Assembly (NCBI GenBank): GCA_938045815.1
Contig: CALIBI010000043.1
Coordinates: 1 to 34,681 of the forward strand
DNA length: 34,681 nt
Source of the DNA: an uncultured Sulfolobales archaeon
GTDB taxonomy: Archaea > Thermoproteota > Thermoprotei_A > Sulfolobales > NBVN01
Direction of reading: 5' to 3'
In this document: in pieces, positions 14,879 through 23,235 of the stretch
Layout: every line of letters begins with the position of its first letter
How positions within the stretch are numbered: the first letter of the stretch is position 1
Notes under the pieces: model-generated
Seen by the model: the letters and a program-made list of their open reading frames with translations, nothing else
Databases searched by the model: none
Told to the model about the DNA's origin: nothing
Made by a program: the position numbers and the translations under genes

Positions 14879-16765
14879 CTAACCCGGTAGTAGTCCTTCT
14901 TCCTCTAATCTGTAGGCTAACCACTTAAGGTCTAGTTCCTCGAGTTTTGCTTTAGTAGGGCGCCCGTCTATCCACCCTCTCACACCGTAGTACTCGTCGA
15001 GCATCTCATCAAGCTTTACTACATATCCTTTGCTCGCTCCTTCAGGCATAGGTTCTTCTAGGAGTCTCTTAGGTAGTGTGTCGTAGGCTCTGCCATCACC
15101 GAATGATAATATGTTGAAGACTCTCTCAGCGTTATATATTCTCTCACCTATTTTCTCGAGGTCTTTACTTGTGAACTCAGCTCCTGTTACGGCTGTTAGT
15201 AACTTAGCGTAGTCATCAGCCCATATCGCGAACGAACTGAACTTACAGAGAACTAACGAGTCTATGACGGCGAAGATGTCTTGGAAGTGCTTAACTAGAG
15301 CGCCCTTACCTTTAGTAGAGAATCTATCAACTAGTTCTGGAACCCCGAGAATCTCAGGAGATATTAGGTAAGCTCTCAAGTGGCAACCACCTCTGTTACT
15401 GGTTGCGTATGCTAATCCATGCCCCTGAACTCCTCTTGGGTCATAAGCAGGTAATTCCTGCCCTCTAACAACCATAGCTAATTCTGGCACCCCGTATTTA
15501 GTAGCTAGTCTTAGAGCACCCTCAGCTAAGTCATCACCTATACCTGACCTGTATGCGGTGCGCCAAACCAACTCTACTATAGCTTCCGGAGTACCCCATT
15601 TAGCGTTAAGACCTCTCAGCTTTTCTGGTGGTATCTTACCCTTCTCAACTAGCTCCATGAACGTACCTATAGTGTGACCCGTAGATATACCGTCAAGACC
15701 TAACTCATTACATAGGTAATGTGCCTTACTTATCGCTTCTATATCATCAGTTCCTGTTTGAGCACCGAAAGCCCACACAGTCTCGTATTCTGGGCCACCT
15801 CCCTCACCACTGAAGGGTGATTTGGTGATCCTCGTGTATCGGGCGCAACCTATCGGGCAACCCCAACATATCTCCTCCTTGTATTTTTCCCAGTCCATAT
15901 ACTTCTCAGTTACTACCTCACCGCTCGTTTTGTCTGCGGTGGGGAAGTATCCTGACTGGAAATTGCGTGTAGGATAAACTCCTGCTTTGTTAATTATGTT
16001 AACTAAGACTGCTGTTCCATACTTAGGTAGTGCTTCTGAGGTTATTGGACTCTTCTTATGCTTATCCATAGATTCTATAACTGCTTCTCTAAAGAGCTCC
16101 GGCTTAGCTACCTTAGGTTTCTCACGACCTAACGCAGCTATAGCTTTTATCTTCTTGGAACCCCACACAGCACCGTGTCCTCCTCTGCCAGCCGCCCTAG
16201 CTTTATCGTTCAGTAGTGCTGCTATCCTGACTAAGTTTTCTCCAGCCGGACCTATAGCCAGCACCTTGATATTCTTAGCATCATCACCGACCTCAGCCTT
16301 AAGTTCCTCCTTAATAAGATCTGTCGTCGCGTGAACATCCTTACCCCACAAATGCTTCGCACACCTAATCTCTACCTTCCCGTCACGCACCCACAAGTAA
16401 ACAGGGTCCTCAGCAGCATCCTCCAAGATCACGCCATCAAAACCCGCAAACTTTAGTTCGGGACCGAACTTACCACCACTCTGAGCATCATGTATTGTGT
16501 TCGTTAACGGAGACTTAGTTACGGAACACCACCTACCAGAGGTGGGAACACCTGAAACACCGGTTAGAGGTCCTGTCATAACGTAGGCTTTGTTGGCAGG
16601 AGATAAAGGATCTACTCTAGGATCTATTTCTTTGAGAGCTAGGTAAACACCGAGACCTCTACCACCTAACCACTTCTTAAGAATCTCCTCAGGAGGGAAC
16701 TCGTACCTGATGCTACCGGACCTAAGATTAACTCTTGCTAATCTACCCATGTAGCCTCCTAACAT
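14879..16765 (-). CDS. Tungsten-containing aldehyde:ferredoxin oxidoreductase (AOR2, canonical type)
   Basis: A 628-residue protein close in plan to Pyrococcus AOR. Visible: a GRLARVNLRSG start region, WLGGRGLG (32-39), GPLTG (65-69), TKSPLTNTIHDAQSGGKFG (pterin region), IGPAGENLVR, AAGRGGHGAVWGSKK, the cluster motif CWGCPIGC with Cys300, Cys303 and Cys307, GPEYETVWAFG (324-334), a YATSNRGGCHLRAY segment, and Cys507 in DSLVLCKF as the fourth cluster ligand. It oxidises aldehydes with ferredoxin in the cytoplasm. ATG 16765 has AGGTG about 6 nt upstream and matches the family N-terminus; ATG 16750 after GGAGG is an alternative. The divergent neighbour is the probable AOR radical-SAM maturase. 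Confidence 0.95.
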   Translation of the reverse strand: MLGGYMGRLARVNLRSGSIRYEFPPEEILKKWLGGRGLGVYLALKEIDPRVDPLSPANKAYVMTGPLTGVSGVPTSGRWCSVTKSPLTNTIHDAQSGGKFGPELKFAGFDGVILEDAAEDPVYLWVRDGKVEIRCAKHLWGKDVHATTDLIKEELKAEVGDDAKNIKVLAIGPAGENLVRIAALLNDKARAAGRGGHGAVWGSKKIKAIAALGREKPKVAKPELFREAVIESMDKHKKSPITSEALPKYGTAVLVNIINKAGVYPTRNFQSGYFPTADKTSGEVVTEKYMDWEKYKEEICWGCPIGCARYTRITKSPFSGEGGGPEYETVWAFGAQTGTDDIEAISKAHYLCNELGLDGISTGHTIGTFMELVEKGKIPPEKLRGLNAKWGTPEAIVELVWRTAYRSGIGDDLAEGALRLATKYGVPELAMVVRGQELPAYDPRGVQGHGLAYATSNRGGCHLRAYLISPEILGVPELVDRFSTKGKGALVKHFQDIFAVIDSLVLCKFSSFAIWADDYAKLLTAVTGAEFTSKDLEKIGERIYNAERVFNILSFGDGRAYDTLPKRLLEEPMPEGASKGYVVKLDEMLDEYYGVRGWIDGRPTKAKLEELDLKWLAYRLEEEGLLPG

Positions 16766-16939
16766 AGAAACACCTGCACAAAATACTTCTTTAGAACGTT
16801 AATAAATATTTTCGCTATCAAAACACCGTTCACGCGATTATCTACCGTCATCAGGCGGAATATGGATACTAAAATGAAAATAGTTATATGAAGTACTTTA
16901 TTACAGTAGTTAAGTCTAGATTGTTAGGAGGTCATTATC
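16766..16939. promoter_or_regulatory. Divergent promoter region, AOR2 / radical-SAM maturase
   Basis: A 174-bp gap. The minus strand has GAAAATATTTATTAACG near 16798-16815 as a likely TATA region for AOR2. The plus strand has ATAGTTATATG near 16879-16889 for the maturase. AGGAGGT at 16926-16932 lies 7 nt before TTG 16940 and fixes that unusual start. Confidence 0.5.
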
Positions 16940-18058
16940 TTGAGCAGGAAATACGTGCAGAAAGTTGGTGAATGGATTCTTGAGTACGCTGATAGTAATC
17001 CAAGAGAAATAATGATTGAAGTAACTACTTCCTGTAATTATGACTGCATTCATTGTTTTAGAAAGTCCATGCTGAATCAATCTCTTAAAGAGTTTATGAG
17101 TTTCGAGGTTTTTAAGACTCTACTTAGAGAGGCTTCAGCTTCCGGAGTAGAGAAAATTTCTTTCTCTGGTTGGGGAGAACCACTCGTACATCCGGAAATA
17201 CTCAACTTCATGTTAGAAGCTAAGAAGGGAGGATTTAAAGTACTACTCAATACTAACGGATACCTATTATTGGATTATGCTGATGAATTGTTCCGGATTG
17301 GTGTTGACGAGCTATACGTGAGTGTTGACGGGGTTAGTGAGGAAGTTTATAAGCTGATAAGGCGTGGCGGAGTCCTCTCAAGAGTTACTGAAGGACTCAC
17401 CAGGTTGAAGGAACTTAAGTTAACTAATAATTCCTTTAAGCCTGAAATCTATCTTCAATTCACACTAACTAAACTCAATATTCATGACTTACTTGAGTTG
17501 CCTGAATACGTAAGAAGAGTTGGTGCACACCAAGCGGTAGTCTCAAACGTTATTCCACTAAGTAAAGAGTTCGAGAAAAAACTCTCGTGTTATGGAGATA
17601 TTGAGTGTATGAGTATGATTAATGAACTCAAAGACAAATTAGCAAAACGAATCTTTGCTGCTGGGGGGAAGATCTCACTACCTAACTTTAATCATACCGC
17701 AGAAAGAAACTGCCCCTTCATATCAAGGGGCGCCTGCTTCATAAGATTCGACGGTGCAGTAGCTCCATGCATACAGTACGCTCACACGTGGATATCTAAC
17801 TTCGCATCAGTAACTAGGGTTATTAAGGAGGTGATCTTCGGTAACATAACTAAAGAACACTTACTAGATATATGGAGGAAACCCGAGTATATCAAGTTCA
17901 GGGTGAACACGTATTTCTTCAGAATGCCTTCATGCTTTGAATGCAATTTGCGAGAATACTGCCATATAACACTAAATAACGAATCTGATTGCTGGGGTAA
18001 TATGCCAACGTGTGCTTCATGTCCATATTCTCACGACGTCGTTAGGTGCCCCCTCTAA
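16940..18058 (+). CDS. Radical SAM/SPASM protein, probable tungsten oxidoreductase maturase
   Basis: A 372-residue radical SAM enzyme. Cys32-x3-Cys36-x2-Cys39 (TSCNYDCIHCF) binds the SAM-cleaving cluster. FSGWGEPLVHPE is the glycine-rich SAM motif, followed by LNTNGYLL and YVSVDGVSEEVY. The C-terminal third is cysteine-rich (GACFIRFDGAVAPC, then PSCFECNLREYC and PTCASCPY), a SPASM-type domain with auxiliary clusters. Divergent placement next to AOR2 matches the family known as tungsten cofactor oxidoreductase radical SAM maturase (the cmo gene of Pyrococcus aor loci). Its exact chemistry is not known. The TTG start is fixed by a strong AGGAGGT site. A T-tract follows the stop. Confidence 0.87.
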   Translation: MSRKYVQKVGEWILEYADSNPREIMIEVTTSCNYDCIHCFRKSMLNQSLKEFMSFEVFKTLLREASASGVEKISFSGWGEPLVHPEILNFMLEAKKGGFKVLLNTNGYLLLDYADELFRIGVDELYVSVDGVSEEVYKLIRRGGVLSRVTEGLTRLKELKLTNNSFKPEIYLQFTLTKLNIHDLLELPEYVRRVGAHQAVVSNVIPLSKEFEKKLSCYGDIECMSMINELKDKLAKRIFAAGGKISLPNFNHTAERNCPFISRGACFIRFDGAVAPCIQYAHTWISNFASVTRVIKEVIFGNITKEHLLDIWRKPEYIKFRVNTYFFRMPSCFECNLREYCHITLNNESDCWGNMPTCASCPYSHDVVRCPL

Positions 18059-18072
18059 ATTTATTTTTATCT
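18059..18072 (+). terminator. T-rich transcript end after the radical-SAM gene
   Basis: ATTTATTTTTAT lies immediately after the TAA stop at 18056-18058. T-rich runs just past the stop are typical archaeal termination signals. Confidence 0.5.
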
Positions 18073-18180
18073 GTACACGTATTGTGAGAGTAAGTACTTA
18101 AGAGTTCATGAGACTACTGCTGCATCGCTACCTAGAAACTCTAACAATTACGGTAATTCACGAAGCTTGTGAGTTCACAT

Positions 18181-18221
18181 AAACTAATCTCCTAGAACCG
18201 GAAACGAGCGATGGTTAGTTT
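18181..18221. terminator. Hairpin between convergent genes
   Basis: AAACTAATC (18181-18189) pairs with GGTTAGTTT (18213-18221): nine base pairs including one G-T, with a 23-nt loop. It abuts the stop codon of the minus-strand nucleotidyltransferase gene ending at 18222. The 163-bp gap also holds a perfect 13-bp palindrome, AATTACGGTAATT, at 18146-18158. No tRNA or C/D-box RNA pattern was found here. Confidence 0.35.
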
Positions 18222-19337
18222 TCATAATATTACTTTACCCTCTTCTATCACGTCCTCACTTAATTCCTTATGGGGCAGTACTGTCACGTCTTTCGTTATG
18301 AAGACTTCGTCATAAACTCTTACCTCATCACCTAGTATTACTCCGGGAGATATGCGGGCCCACCTACCTATGTGTGAGCCTGCACCAACTATGACTCCCT
18401 TCAGGTAGCATGCAGCCTCAGCGACTACGTTGTCTAGGAGTAGTGAGTCGGCTATTCTCGCGTTATCCCCTATAATCGATGCTTTCCCTATCAGTGTGTA
18501 GGGCCCAATAACGGAGTTATCTCCAATCCTAGCGTTCTCGTCTATGAAGACAGGCTTAATAATCTCGACGTTATCGCTTATTTCTGATGTGGGGGATATG
18601 AAGCCCTCGGGCATGAGATACCTCAAAGCACTCAAGTTTGCTCTTAAGTAATCTTTAGGAACCCCTATATCGAGCCAGAGACCCTCATGAATGTAGGCAT
18701 TTAGAAGACCCTGTTCCACGAGCTTAGGCAGCACGTCAATAGCTAGCTTAGACGGTTTCTTAGCTGGGAAGAACCTCATTAACTCAGGACTAAATATGTA
18801 GAATCCCGCGTTAACTAGGTCAGAAGGCGGTGGTTCTTGAGGCTTCTCAATAAATCTGGTGACCCTCCCACCATCATCTACCTGAGCCACACCATATCTT
18901 GAAGGATTTTCAACACGTGTTAAAATTATTGAAGCAACAGCACTTGATTTCTCATGAAATTCTATAAACGATTCTACGGACACATCACTAAATACGTCTC
19001 CGTAAACTACGAGGAAGGGTTCATTAATGCCATACTTCTCTACTATGAGTGGTATAGGACCGCCATCACCCAGAGGACTTATTTCCTCAACATACTCTAT
19101 CTTGAGTCCATAACCTGACCCATCACCATATCTCTCTCTTATCATGTTGCTCATGTACCTCACAGAAATGTATACTTTCTTGATGCCAGCTCTCCTCAGA
19201 TTATCTAGTATCCAGTCTAGGAGGGGCTTGCCTAGTATAGGGAGTAACGCTTTAGGTCTTGTGAGTGTGAGAGGTCTTAACCTAGTAGCGTAACCACCAG
19301 CCAATATGATGGCCGTACTTATACCCACTAACAACAC
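18222..19337 (-). CDS. Sugar-1-phosphate nucleotidyltransferase with left-handed beta-helix domain
   Basis: A 371-residue two-domain protein. Residues 7-235 are a nucleotidyltransferase: AIILAGGYATRLRPLT (the nucleotide-binding GG-x-TRLRPLT signature), RPKALLPI, the VVYGDVFSD metal-site segment, IEKPQEPP and VNAGFYIF. Residues about 245-360 are hexapeptide repeats (IGDNSVIGPYTLIG and similar), forming a left-handed beta-helix. The reaction is NTP plus sugar-1-phosphate giving NDP-sugar. Glucose-1-phosphate thymidylyl- or uridylyltransferase and mannose-1-phosphate guanylyltransferase are all possible. GTG 19337 lies about 26 nt from a TTATATT box, consistent with a leaderless transcript. The upstream neighbour is a ROK glucokinase, suggesting sugar activation. 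Confidence 0.87.
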   Translation of the reverse strand: MLLVGISTAIILAGGYATRLRPLTLTRPKALLPILGKPLLDWILDNLRRAGIKKVYISVRYMSNMIRERYGDGSGYGLKIEYVEEISPLGDGGPIPLIVEKYGINEPFLVVYGDVFSDVSVESFIEFHEKSSAVASIILTRVENPSRYGVAQVDDGGRVTRFIEKPQEPPPSDLVNAGFYIFSPELMRFFPAKKPSKLAIDVLPKLVEQGLLNAYIHEGLWLDIGVPKDYLRANLSALRYLMPEGFISPTSEISDNVEIIKPVFIDENARIGDNSVIGPYTLIGKASIIGDNARIADSLLLDNVVAEAACYLKGVIVGAGSHIGRWARISPGVILGDEVRVYDEVFITKDVTVLPHKELSEDVIEEGKVIL

Positions 19338-19398
19338 CGATAAGATTTTGGTGACCGCAATATAAGAATTTCCCCTAAATCTAACTGAATTGGTTCAC

Positions 19399-20364
19399 TT
19401 AAGCTTGTATCTCCACCAACTCCTTAGGAGGTTTTGAAGCTATGTATGCTGCCCCGTAAACTACGACATCGTCTCCGAACTTGGTTATAACGAACTCAGG
19501 TAGTCTGTTGATTACGTAATTCTTAACTAAGTTGTGAATCATGTTGAGTAACTCAGGGTTGTTGAGAATTATAGATCCACCGAAACTAATTACTTCAGGA
19601 TCATACACGTTGATTACTGAGGCAACTCCGGCCGCGTTTATCTTAACTAGCTCACTAACCACGTACGAAGCAAACTCATCACCTCTCTTCCAGTACTCAA
19701 ATAGTTTTACTGCTGATGCAGCCTCCACCTCACTAACCTCGTAAAATTTCGAGGACCCCCTCCACCCACGTCTAAGCTTCCTAACAAGCTTCCATAAGTT
19801 ATTCCCTGAAGCTAGACCCTCCCAATGACCTACACCGCCACAACTACACCTAATATCTGAGTCGTAAGAAACTACTATGTGACCTACCTCATGCGCGTTG
19901 CCGTCCTTACCTAATAGTAAGTGACCGTCTACGATCACACCAGCGCCTATGCCGGAACTTAAAGTAACGTAAACAACGTTCTTCCTACCTAATCCAGCTC
20001 CAGACATGTACTCAGCGTATACAGCAGCTACACAATCGTTAACAACATATGTAGGAACCCCGAAATAATCACGTAAGGGCTTTCTTAGATTGAAACTCCT
20101 TAACCTAATGTTTGGGGAGTTGATGACGCGTCCCTCCCTAATATCTAGAGGACCTATAGTCCCTACACCTACCGCAATAACCTCTAACTTACTGAATTCT
20201 TTAACGAGATTGTTAAACACCTCTATTATAGTCTCCGCAATAACTTCTTCTCCCCCTTCCTGCGGGGTGTTGAGAACTACTTTACTCACTAACTCCATAT
20301 TAGGGTTAAACAACGCTACGCGAGTCTTAGTAGCACCAATATCCGCAGCTACCACAACCTTCAA
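19399..20364 (-). CDS. ROK-family glucokinase/hexokinase
   Basis: A 321-residue ROK kinase that phosphorylates glucose or a related hexose with ATP. Visible: DIGATKTR (8-15; phosphate loop), the catalytic Asp110 in VVNDCVAA, LSSGIGAG (135-142; adenosine/phosphate motif), the HEVGHI segment (158-163) with a sugar-binding Glu, and the ROK zinc region CSCGGVGHWE (173-182). The usual third zinc Cys is His180 here. The TTG start has AGGTGAT (20371-20377) 6 nt upstream, and CTATAAAT near 20409-20417 is a plausible TATA box. The nucleotidyltransferase gene follows 61 bp downstream on the same strand. Specificity beyond a hexose is not readable. Confidence 0.88.
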   Translation of the reverse strand: MKVVVAADIGATKTRVALFNPNMELVSKVVLNTPQEGGEEVIAETIIEVFNNLVKEFSKLEVIAVGVGTIGPLDIREGRVINSPNIRLRSFNLRKPLRDYFGVPTYVVNDCVAAVYAEYMSGAGLGRKNVVYVTLSSGIGAGVIVDGHLLLGKDGNAHEVGHIVVSYDSDIRCSCGGVGHWEGLASGNNLWKLVRKLRRGWRGSSKFYEVSEVEAASAVKLFEYWKRGDEFASYVVSELVKINAAGVASVINVYDPEVISFGGSIILNNPELLNMIHNLVKNYVINRLPEFVITKFGDDVVVYGAAYIASKPPKELVEIQA

Positions 20365-20490
20365 GACAACATCACCTAATCATATACCTAAGATTAGAGT
20401 GATAATGAATTTATAGTTCTTAAAACACTACTCATTGCCTTAAGTTCTTAATAGGTAAGTCGTTTCTGTAGAATCTTGATTGAGGAAGTG

Positions 20491-21261
20491 CTAGACGTGA
20501 TAGTCATGTATGTGTACGTGCTTCTCATGCATAGTTATTGCTTCCCCATAAATTTCTTTGAGTAAGTCTTCTTTAAGGATATTCTCTGGATTACCGAAGA
20601 ACCACTTACCATTACCGAGTAGTAGCAGGTTGTCTGTATGTTGCAGTAGTAATGTAGGGTCGTGAGAACTCATTATTACTGTAGTTGACTTACTTTTAAG
20701 TAACTTAATTATTGTTGAGGCGAGTGAGATCCTGCCTGTAGGATCGACTGAAGAGAAAGGCTCGTCTAAAATGAGTATCTTAGGTTCGTGAACCAAGGCT
20801 CTAGCTATTAAGACTCTCTGCCTCTCACCTCCTGAGAGTTTCCAGAAACTCTTGTTCTTAATACTTCTGTCAAGCTCTACTAGGTCTAAGACTTCCTCAA
20901 CTCTCTTCCTAATATCATGGTTAGAGAGTATTCTAGGCCACTTACTCCTGTAGAGGAGATAGGACAACTCAATCAATTCTCCAACACTGACTGGGTAAGG
21001 GAAATAAGAAGGCGTGAATACTTGTGGCACGTACCCAACATACCTACCAATACGTTCCGGAGAACCCGTGACGTCCTCCTCATATAAAAAGACCTTACCT
21101 CTCAAAGGCTTAAGAATACCTATGAGAGTCTTAATTAATGTAGTTTTACCAGAACCGTTCGCTCCTATGATCTGAGTTAAGGTGTTTTCAGGAAATGAAG
21201 CACTTATTCCTTCAATGATTGGCTTCACGTAACCTATATCTAAGTCAAGCACTCTCAGCAA
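20491..21261 (-). CDS. Metal ABC transporter ATP-binding protein (ZnuC/MntB type)
   Basis: About 256 residues. ABC signature elements: Walker A GANGSGKTT, Q-loop YVPQ, LSGGERQR signature, Walker B ILILDEP, and the SSHDP switch His. The sequence is of the metal-chelate (zinc/manganese/nickel) subgroup. The C-terminus is His-rich (MHEKHVHIHDYHV), a likely metal-sensing or metal-binding tail in the cytoplasm. The frame extends to GTG 21315, but that lies at a TGTGCACA element. A strong GAGGAGG site (within 21264-21274) lies just before TTG 21261, which I take as the start. It is divergent from the binding-protein and permease genes of the same transporter. It follows the ROK gene's 126-bp promoter gap, which shows nothing else. 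Confidence 0.88.
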   Translation of the reverse strand: MLRVLDLDIGYVKPIIEGISASFPENTLTQIIGANGSGKTTLIKTLIGILKPLRGKVFLYEEDVTGSPERIGRYVGYVPQVFTPSYFPYPVSVGELIELSYLLYRSKWPRILSNHDIRKRVEEVLDLVELDRSIKNKSFWKLSGGERQRVLIARALVHEPKILILDEPFSSVDPTGRISLASTIIKLLKSKSTTVIMSSHDPTLLLQHTDNLLLLGNGKWFFGNPENILKEDLLKEIYGEAITMHEKHVHIHDYHV

Positions 21262-21263
21262 TT

Positions 21264-21274
21264 CTTCCTCCTCT
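21264..21274 (-). promoter_or_regulatory. Ribosome-binding site fixing the ABC ATPase start
   Basis: The minus strand reads AGAGGAGGAAG immediately before TTG 21261. It is the strongest site in the region and argues against the upstream GTG at 21315. Confidence 0.6.
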
Positions 21275-21294
21275 ATGCACACTCTCTTTGAAGG

Positions 21295-21325
21295 TTTATA
21301 AATGTATGTGCACACTTATTATAAA
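21295..21325. promoter_or_regulatory. Crossed divergent promoters around a TGTGCACA palindrome (metal transporter control region)
   Basis: TTTATAAA at 21295-21302 and TTATAAA at 21319-21325 flank the perfect palindrome TGTGCACA at 21307-21314. With 25-nt TATA-to-start spacing, the left box should drive the plus-strand operon (start near 21323, then AGGTGA and GTG 21336). The right box, read on the minus strand, should drive the ATPase (start near 21296, then GAGGAGG and TTG 21261). The two promoters therefore overlap face to face, and a protein on the palindrome could repress both. A NikR-like regulator is encoded at the end of the plus-strand operon. Confidence 0.5.
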
Positions 21326-21335
21326 GGTGAGAGGA

Positions 21336-22370
21336 GTGACGCTACTGTTTGCTAGTGTAAGGTATGTGGGCTTACTTCTAATCATAACTAATTTCCTAGT
21401 ACCCGTGATTAGCTACTCTAGCAACTCTGGATTAACGATTATTGTTACATTCCCTAATCTCGTTGATGATGTAAGCTTAATTAAGTGTGATTTAGATAGG
21501 GTATATTCTCTGCTGCCTTCCTCAGTAGACCCGCATGACTACTCTTTAACACCAACAGACGTTAAGTTGCTGGAGCAAGCAGACTTAATTATCTCTACAG
21601 CACACACGCATTTCGAACTACGTATTAGTGAGTTAAGAGATCAGGGCGTCATTAAAGCAGTGATTCTAGAAATACCTAAAGTGAGTGGAATCAAGCTACT
21701 GAAGAACCCGAGTACTGGGTTGCTTAACCTACACATGCCCATATATGACCCAAGCAATTATTTAGTGTTTCTCAGGAACTTAACAGATACGCTCAAGCAT
21801 CTTAACCCGGCTTGTGCGGGAGTTTATGAATTCAAGTATGAGTCAGTAAAGAATAGGATTAACGAGTTGGTGGGTGGTGTTGAGCAACTGAATCTGAAGG
21901 GGGTTGGCGTAAATCCATTAGTTCAGTATGCTGTCTCATGGCTTGGCATAAACCTAACTAGACTCTTAATACCTGAAGAAGATGTTAGTCCTACCTCCGG
22001 CATGGTTCGCGATATAGAAGATCAAGTCAGGAAGGGTTATGTTGACGTAATAGTTGTTACTACAGAAGAAAGCACTTACGTTAGTTACCTGAAAAGTCTT
22101 GGGTCGCAGTACGGTATCCCAGTACTAGAGGTCCCTCTACCATTTACTGAGGGATCTATATTAAGCAAGCTAGAAAACATTGCTAGTCAGGCAACTAAAA
22201 TCAAGACCTCAACAGTCATAGCTCAGGCAAGTCATGAAGAATACCTTAGGAATATACTCCTACTAACATTGTTAGGTTCTGTTACTTTATCACTCCTGGT
22301 CTGGCTAGTCTTCCATGCTATACGCTCTAGAAAGATTAGCGCCTCATTTAGGGTGAGTAATTATGCGTGA
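21336..22370 (+). CDS. Metal ABC transporter substrate-binding protein (ZnuA-like), membrane-anchored
   Basis: About 344 residues. An N-terminal signal/anchor (VGLLLIITNFLVPVIS) is followed by a cluster A-I (ZnuA/MntC-type) binding domain: DPHDYSLTPTDVKLLEQADLII with the first His ligand, a HTHFE segment, and HMPIYDPSN with the second His ligand. A C-terminal membrane helix (LLLTLLGSVTLSLLVWLVF) is followed by basic residues, so the protein is probably tethered at both ends or by its tail. The third and fourth metal ligands of ZnuA-type proteins are not where expected (VNPLVQYAVSWLGI in place of the His-bearing segment). The start is GTG 21336, with AGGTGA 5 nt upstream. It overlaps the permease gene by 8 nt. 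Confidence 0.82.
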   Translation: MTLLFASVRYVGLLLIITNFLVPVISYSSNSGLTIIVTFPNLVDDVSLIKCDLDRVYSLLPSSVDPHDYSLTPTDVKLLEQADLIISTAHTHFELRISELRDQGVIKAVILEIPKVSGIKLLKNPSTGLLNLHMPIYDPSNYLVFLRNLTDTLKHLNPACAGVYEFKYESVKNRINELVGGVEQLNLKGVGVNPLVQYAVSWLGINLTRLLIPEEDVSPTSGMVRDIEDQVRKGYVDVIVVTTEESTYVSYLKSLGSQYGIPVLEVPLPFTEGSILSKLENIASQATKIKTSTVIAQASHEEYLRNILLLTLLGSVTLSLLVWLVFHAIRSRKISASFRVSNYA

Positions 22371-23235
22371 GTTGTTAGTGTTGTATTTTTTCCTGGTACT
22401 TATGCTTATCGTAACTGTGGTCCTTTCCGGGCTAGAGTTGAGATGGCTCTTAACATTCACTTCATTAGGACTTATCTACGGGTTTTTAAGTCCGGTTATA
22501 GCGGCTAGGAGACTATATTATCTTTCAGCAGCTGCTCCACACTCAACTCTCTTCTCCATAGCTCTTTCAATAATGGTGACTAGTTCTCTATGGTCTATCA
22601 ACTATTACGTGGTAGCTGTAGTAGTCTCTGTCTTACTCATGTTTAGTGTTAGTTATATGGTGAGGCTTGGTCTAGATCCTGACGTAGCTACCTCAGTGTT
22701 CGTTGCTGGTACTACAGCTTCCAGCGTCTTAATTCTCTACTACGTGGCGGTGAACTACAGAATGACTTACTCGGTGAATGCTTTGATTTTAGGGGATCCT
22801 CTACTCATATCTTACAACGAGTTAGTTATGCTTCTCCTCACATTAATAATGACGGCGGTCTTAGTCATCACTACTTTCCGGGAGAACGTGTATGCTGGGA
22901 TAGACATAGACCTGCTTAAGCTGAGTGGTGTTAAGCTAACTTTCTACGACTTAGTGCCTTACTTCATGCTGGGTTTTGCTTCAGTAATCTTGTTGAGATT
23001 GGTTGGCTATGTTGTGTCTCACGTGATGATATTGCTGCCTTCACTTATCTCAATGAATCTAAGTAGGAAAGCTTGCGAGACTCTAGCACATAGTGTTGGA
23101 TTAAGCGTTACATCTGCTTTAAGCGGGCTTATGCTTTCCGCTTACCTAAACATTTCGCCTTCAGGTAGTGTGGGCTTATTCTCAACCTTAATTTACTTGG
23201 TAACGTTTATTGTGAGGAGGTATAGTCTTGGGTAG
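22363..23235 (+). CDS. Metal ABC transporter permease (ZnuB/MntC-type)
   Basis: A 290-residue, very hydrophobic protein with about eight to nine predicted membrane helices, matching the ZnuB/MntB permease family. The typical segment with small residues and Asp (SPVIAARRLYYLSAAAPHSTLFSIAL) and the coupling region near DIDLLKLSGV are visible. It should form the channel for the neighbouring ATPase (20491-21261) and binding protein. ATG 22363 follows GGGTGAG. It overlaps the binding-protein gene upstream and the regulator gene downstream by 8 nt each, so the three form one coupled plus-strand operon. Confidence 0.88.
   Translation: MRELLVLYFFLVLMLIVTVVLSGLELRWLLTFTSLGLIYGFLSPVIAARRLYYLSAAAPHSTLFSIALSIMVTSSLWSINYYVVAVVVSVLLMFSVSYMVRLGLDPDVATSVFVAGTTASSVLILYYVAVNYRMTYSVNALILGDPLLISYNELVMLLLTLIMTAVLVITTFRENVYAGIDIDLLKLSGVKLTFYDLVPYFMLGFASVILLRLVGYVVSHVMILLPSLISMNLSRKACETLAHSVGLSVTSALSGLMLSAYLNISPSGSVGLFSTLIYLVTFIVRRYSLG
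23214..23221 (+). promoter_or_regulatory. Ribosome-binding site inside the permease gene
   Basis: GAGGAGGT at 23214-23221 lies 6 nt before TTG 23228, inside the 3' end of the permease gene. It fixes the non-ATG start of the NikR-like gene and couples its translation to the permease. Confidence 0.7.

Noticed and set aside
15987-16334. A 115-codon plus-strand frame inside AOR2
   Set aside because: It is antisense to strongly conserved AOR sequence and has low-complexity composition typical of a shadow frame.
185-16765. AOR1 and AOR2 as a recent tandem duplication
   Set aside because: They differ along their whole length and keep different helper genes, which suggests an old split rather than a recent copy.
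18059-18221. Possible tRNA gene in the largest unexplained gap between convergent genes
   Set aside because: No T-arm-like GTTCGAATC, no acceptor pairing of seven bases and no anticodon arm were found.
20090-20416. A 108-codon plus-strand frame overlapping the start of the ROK kinase
   Set aside because: It is a shadow of the kinase gene and covers that gene's promoter; no domain or ribosome-binding site.
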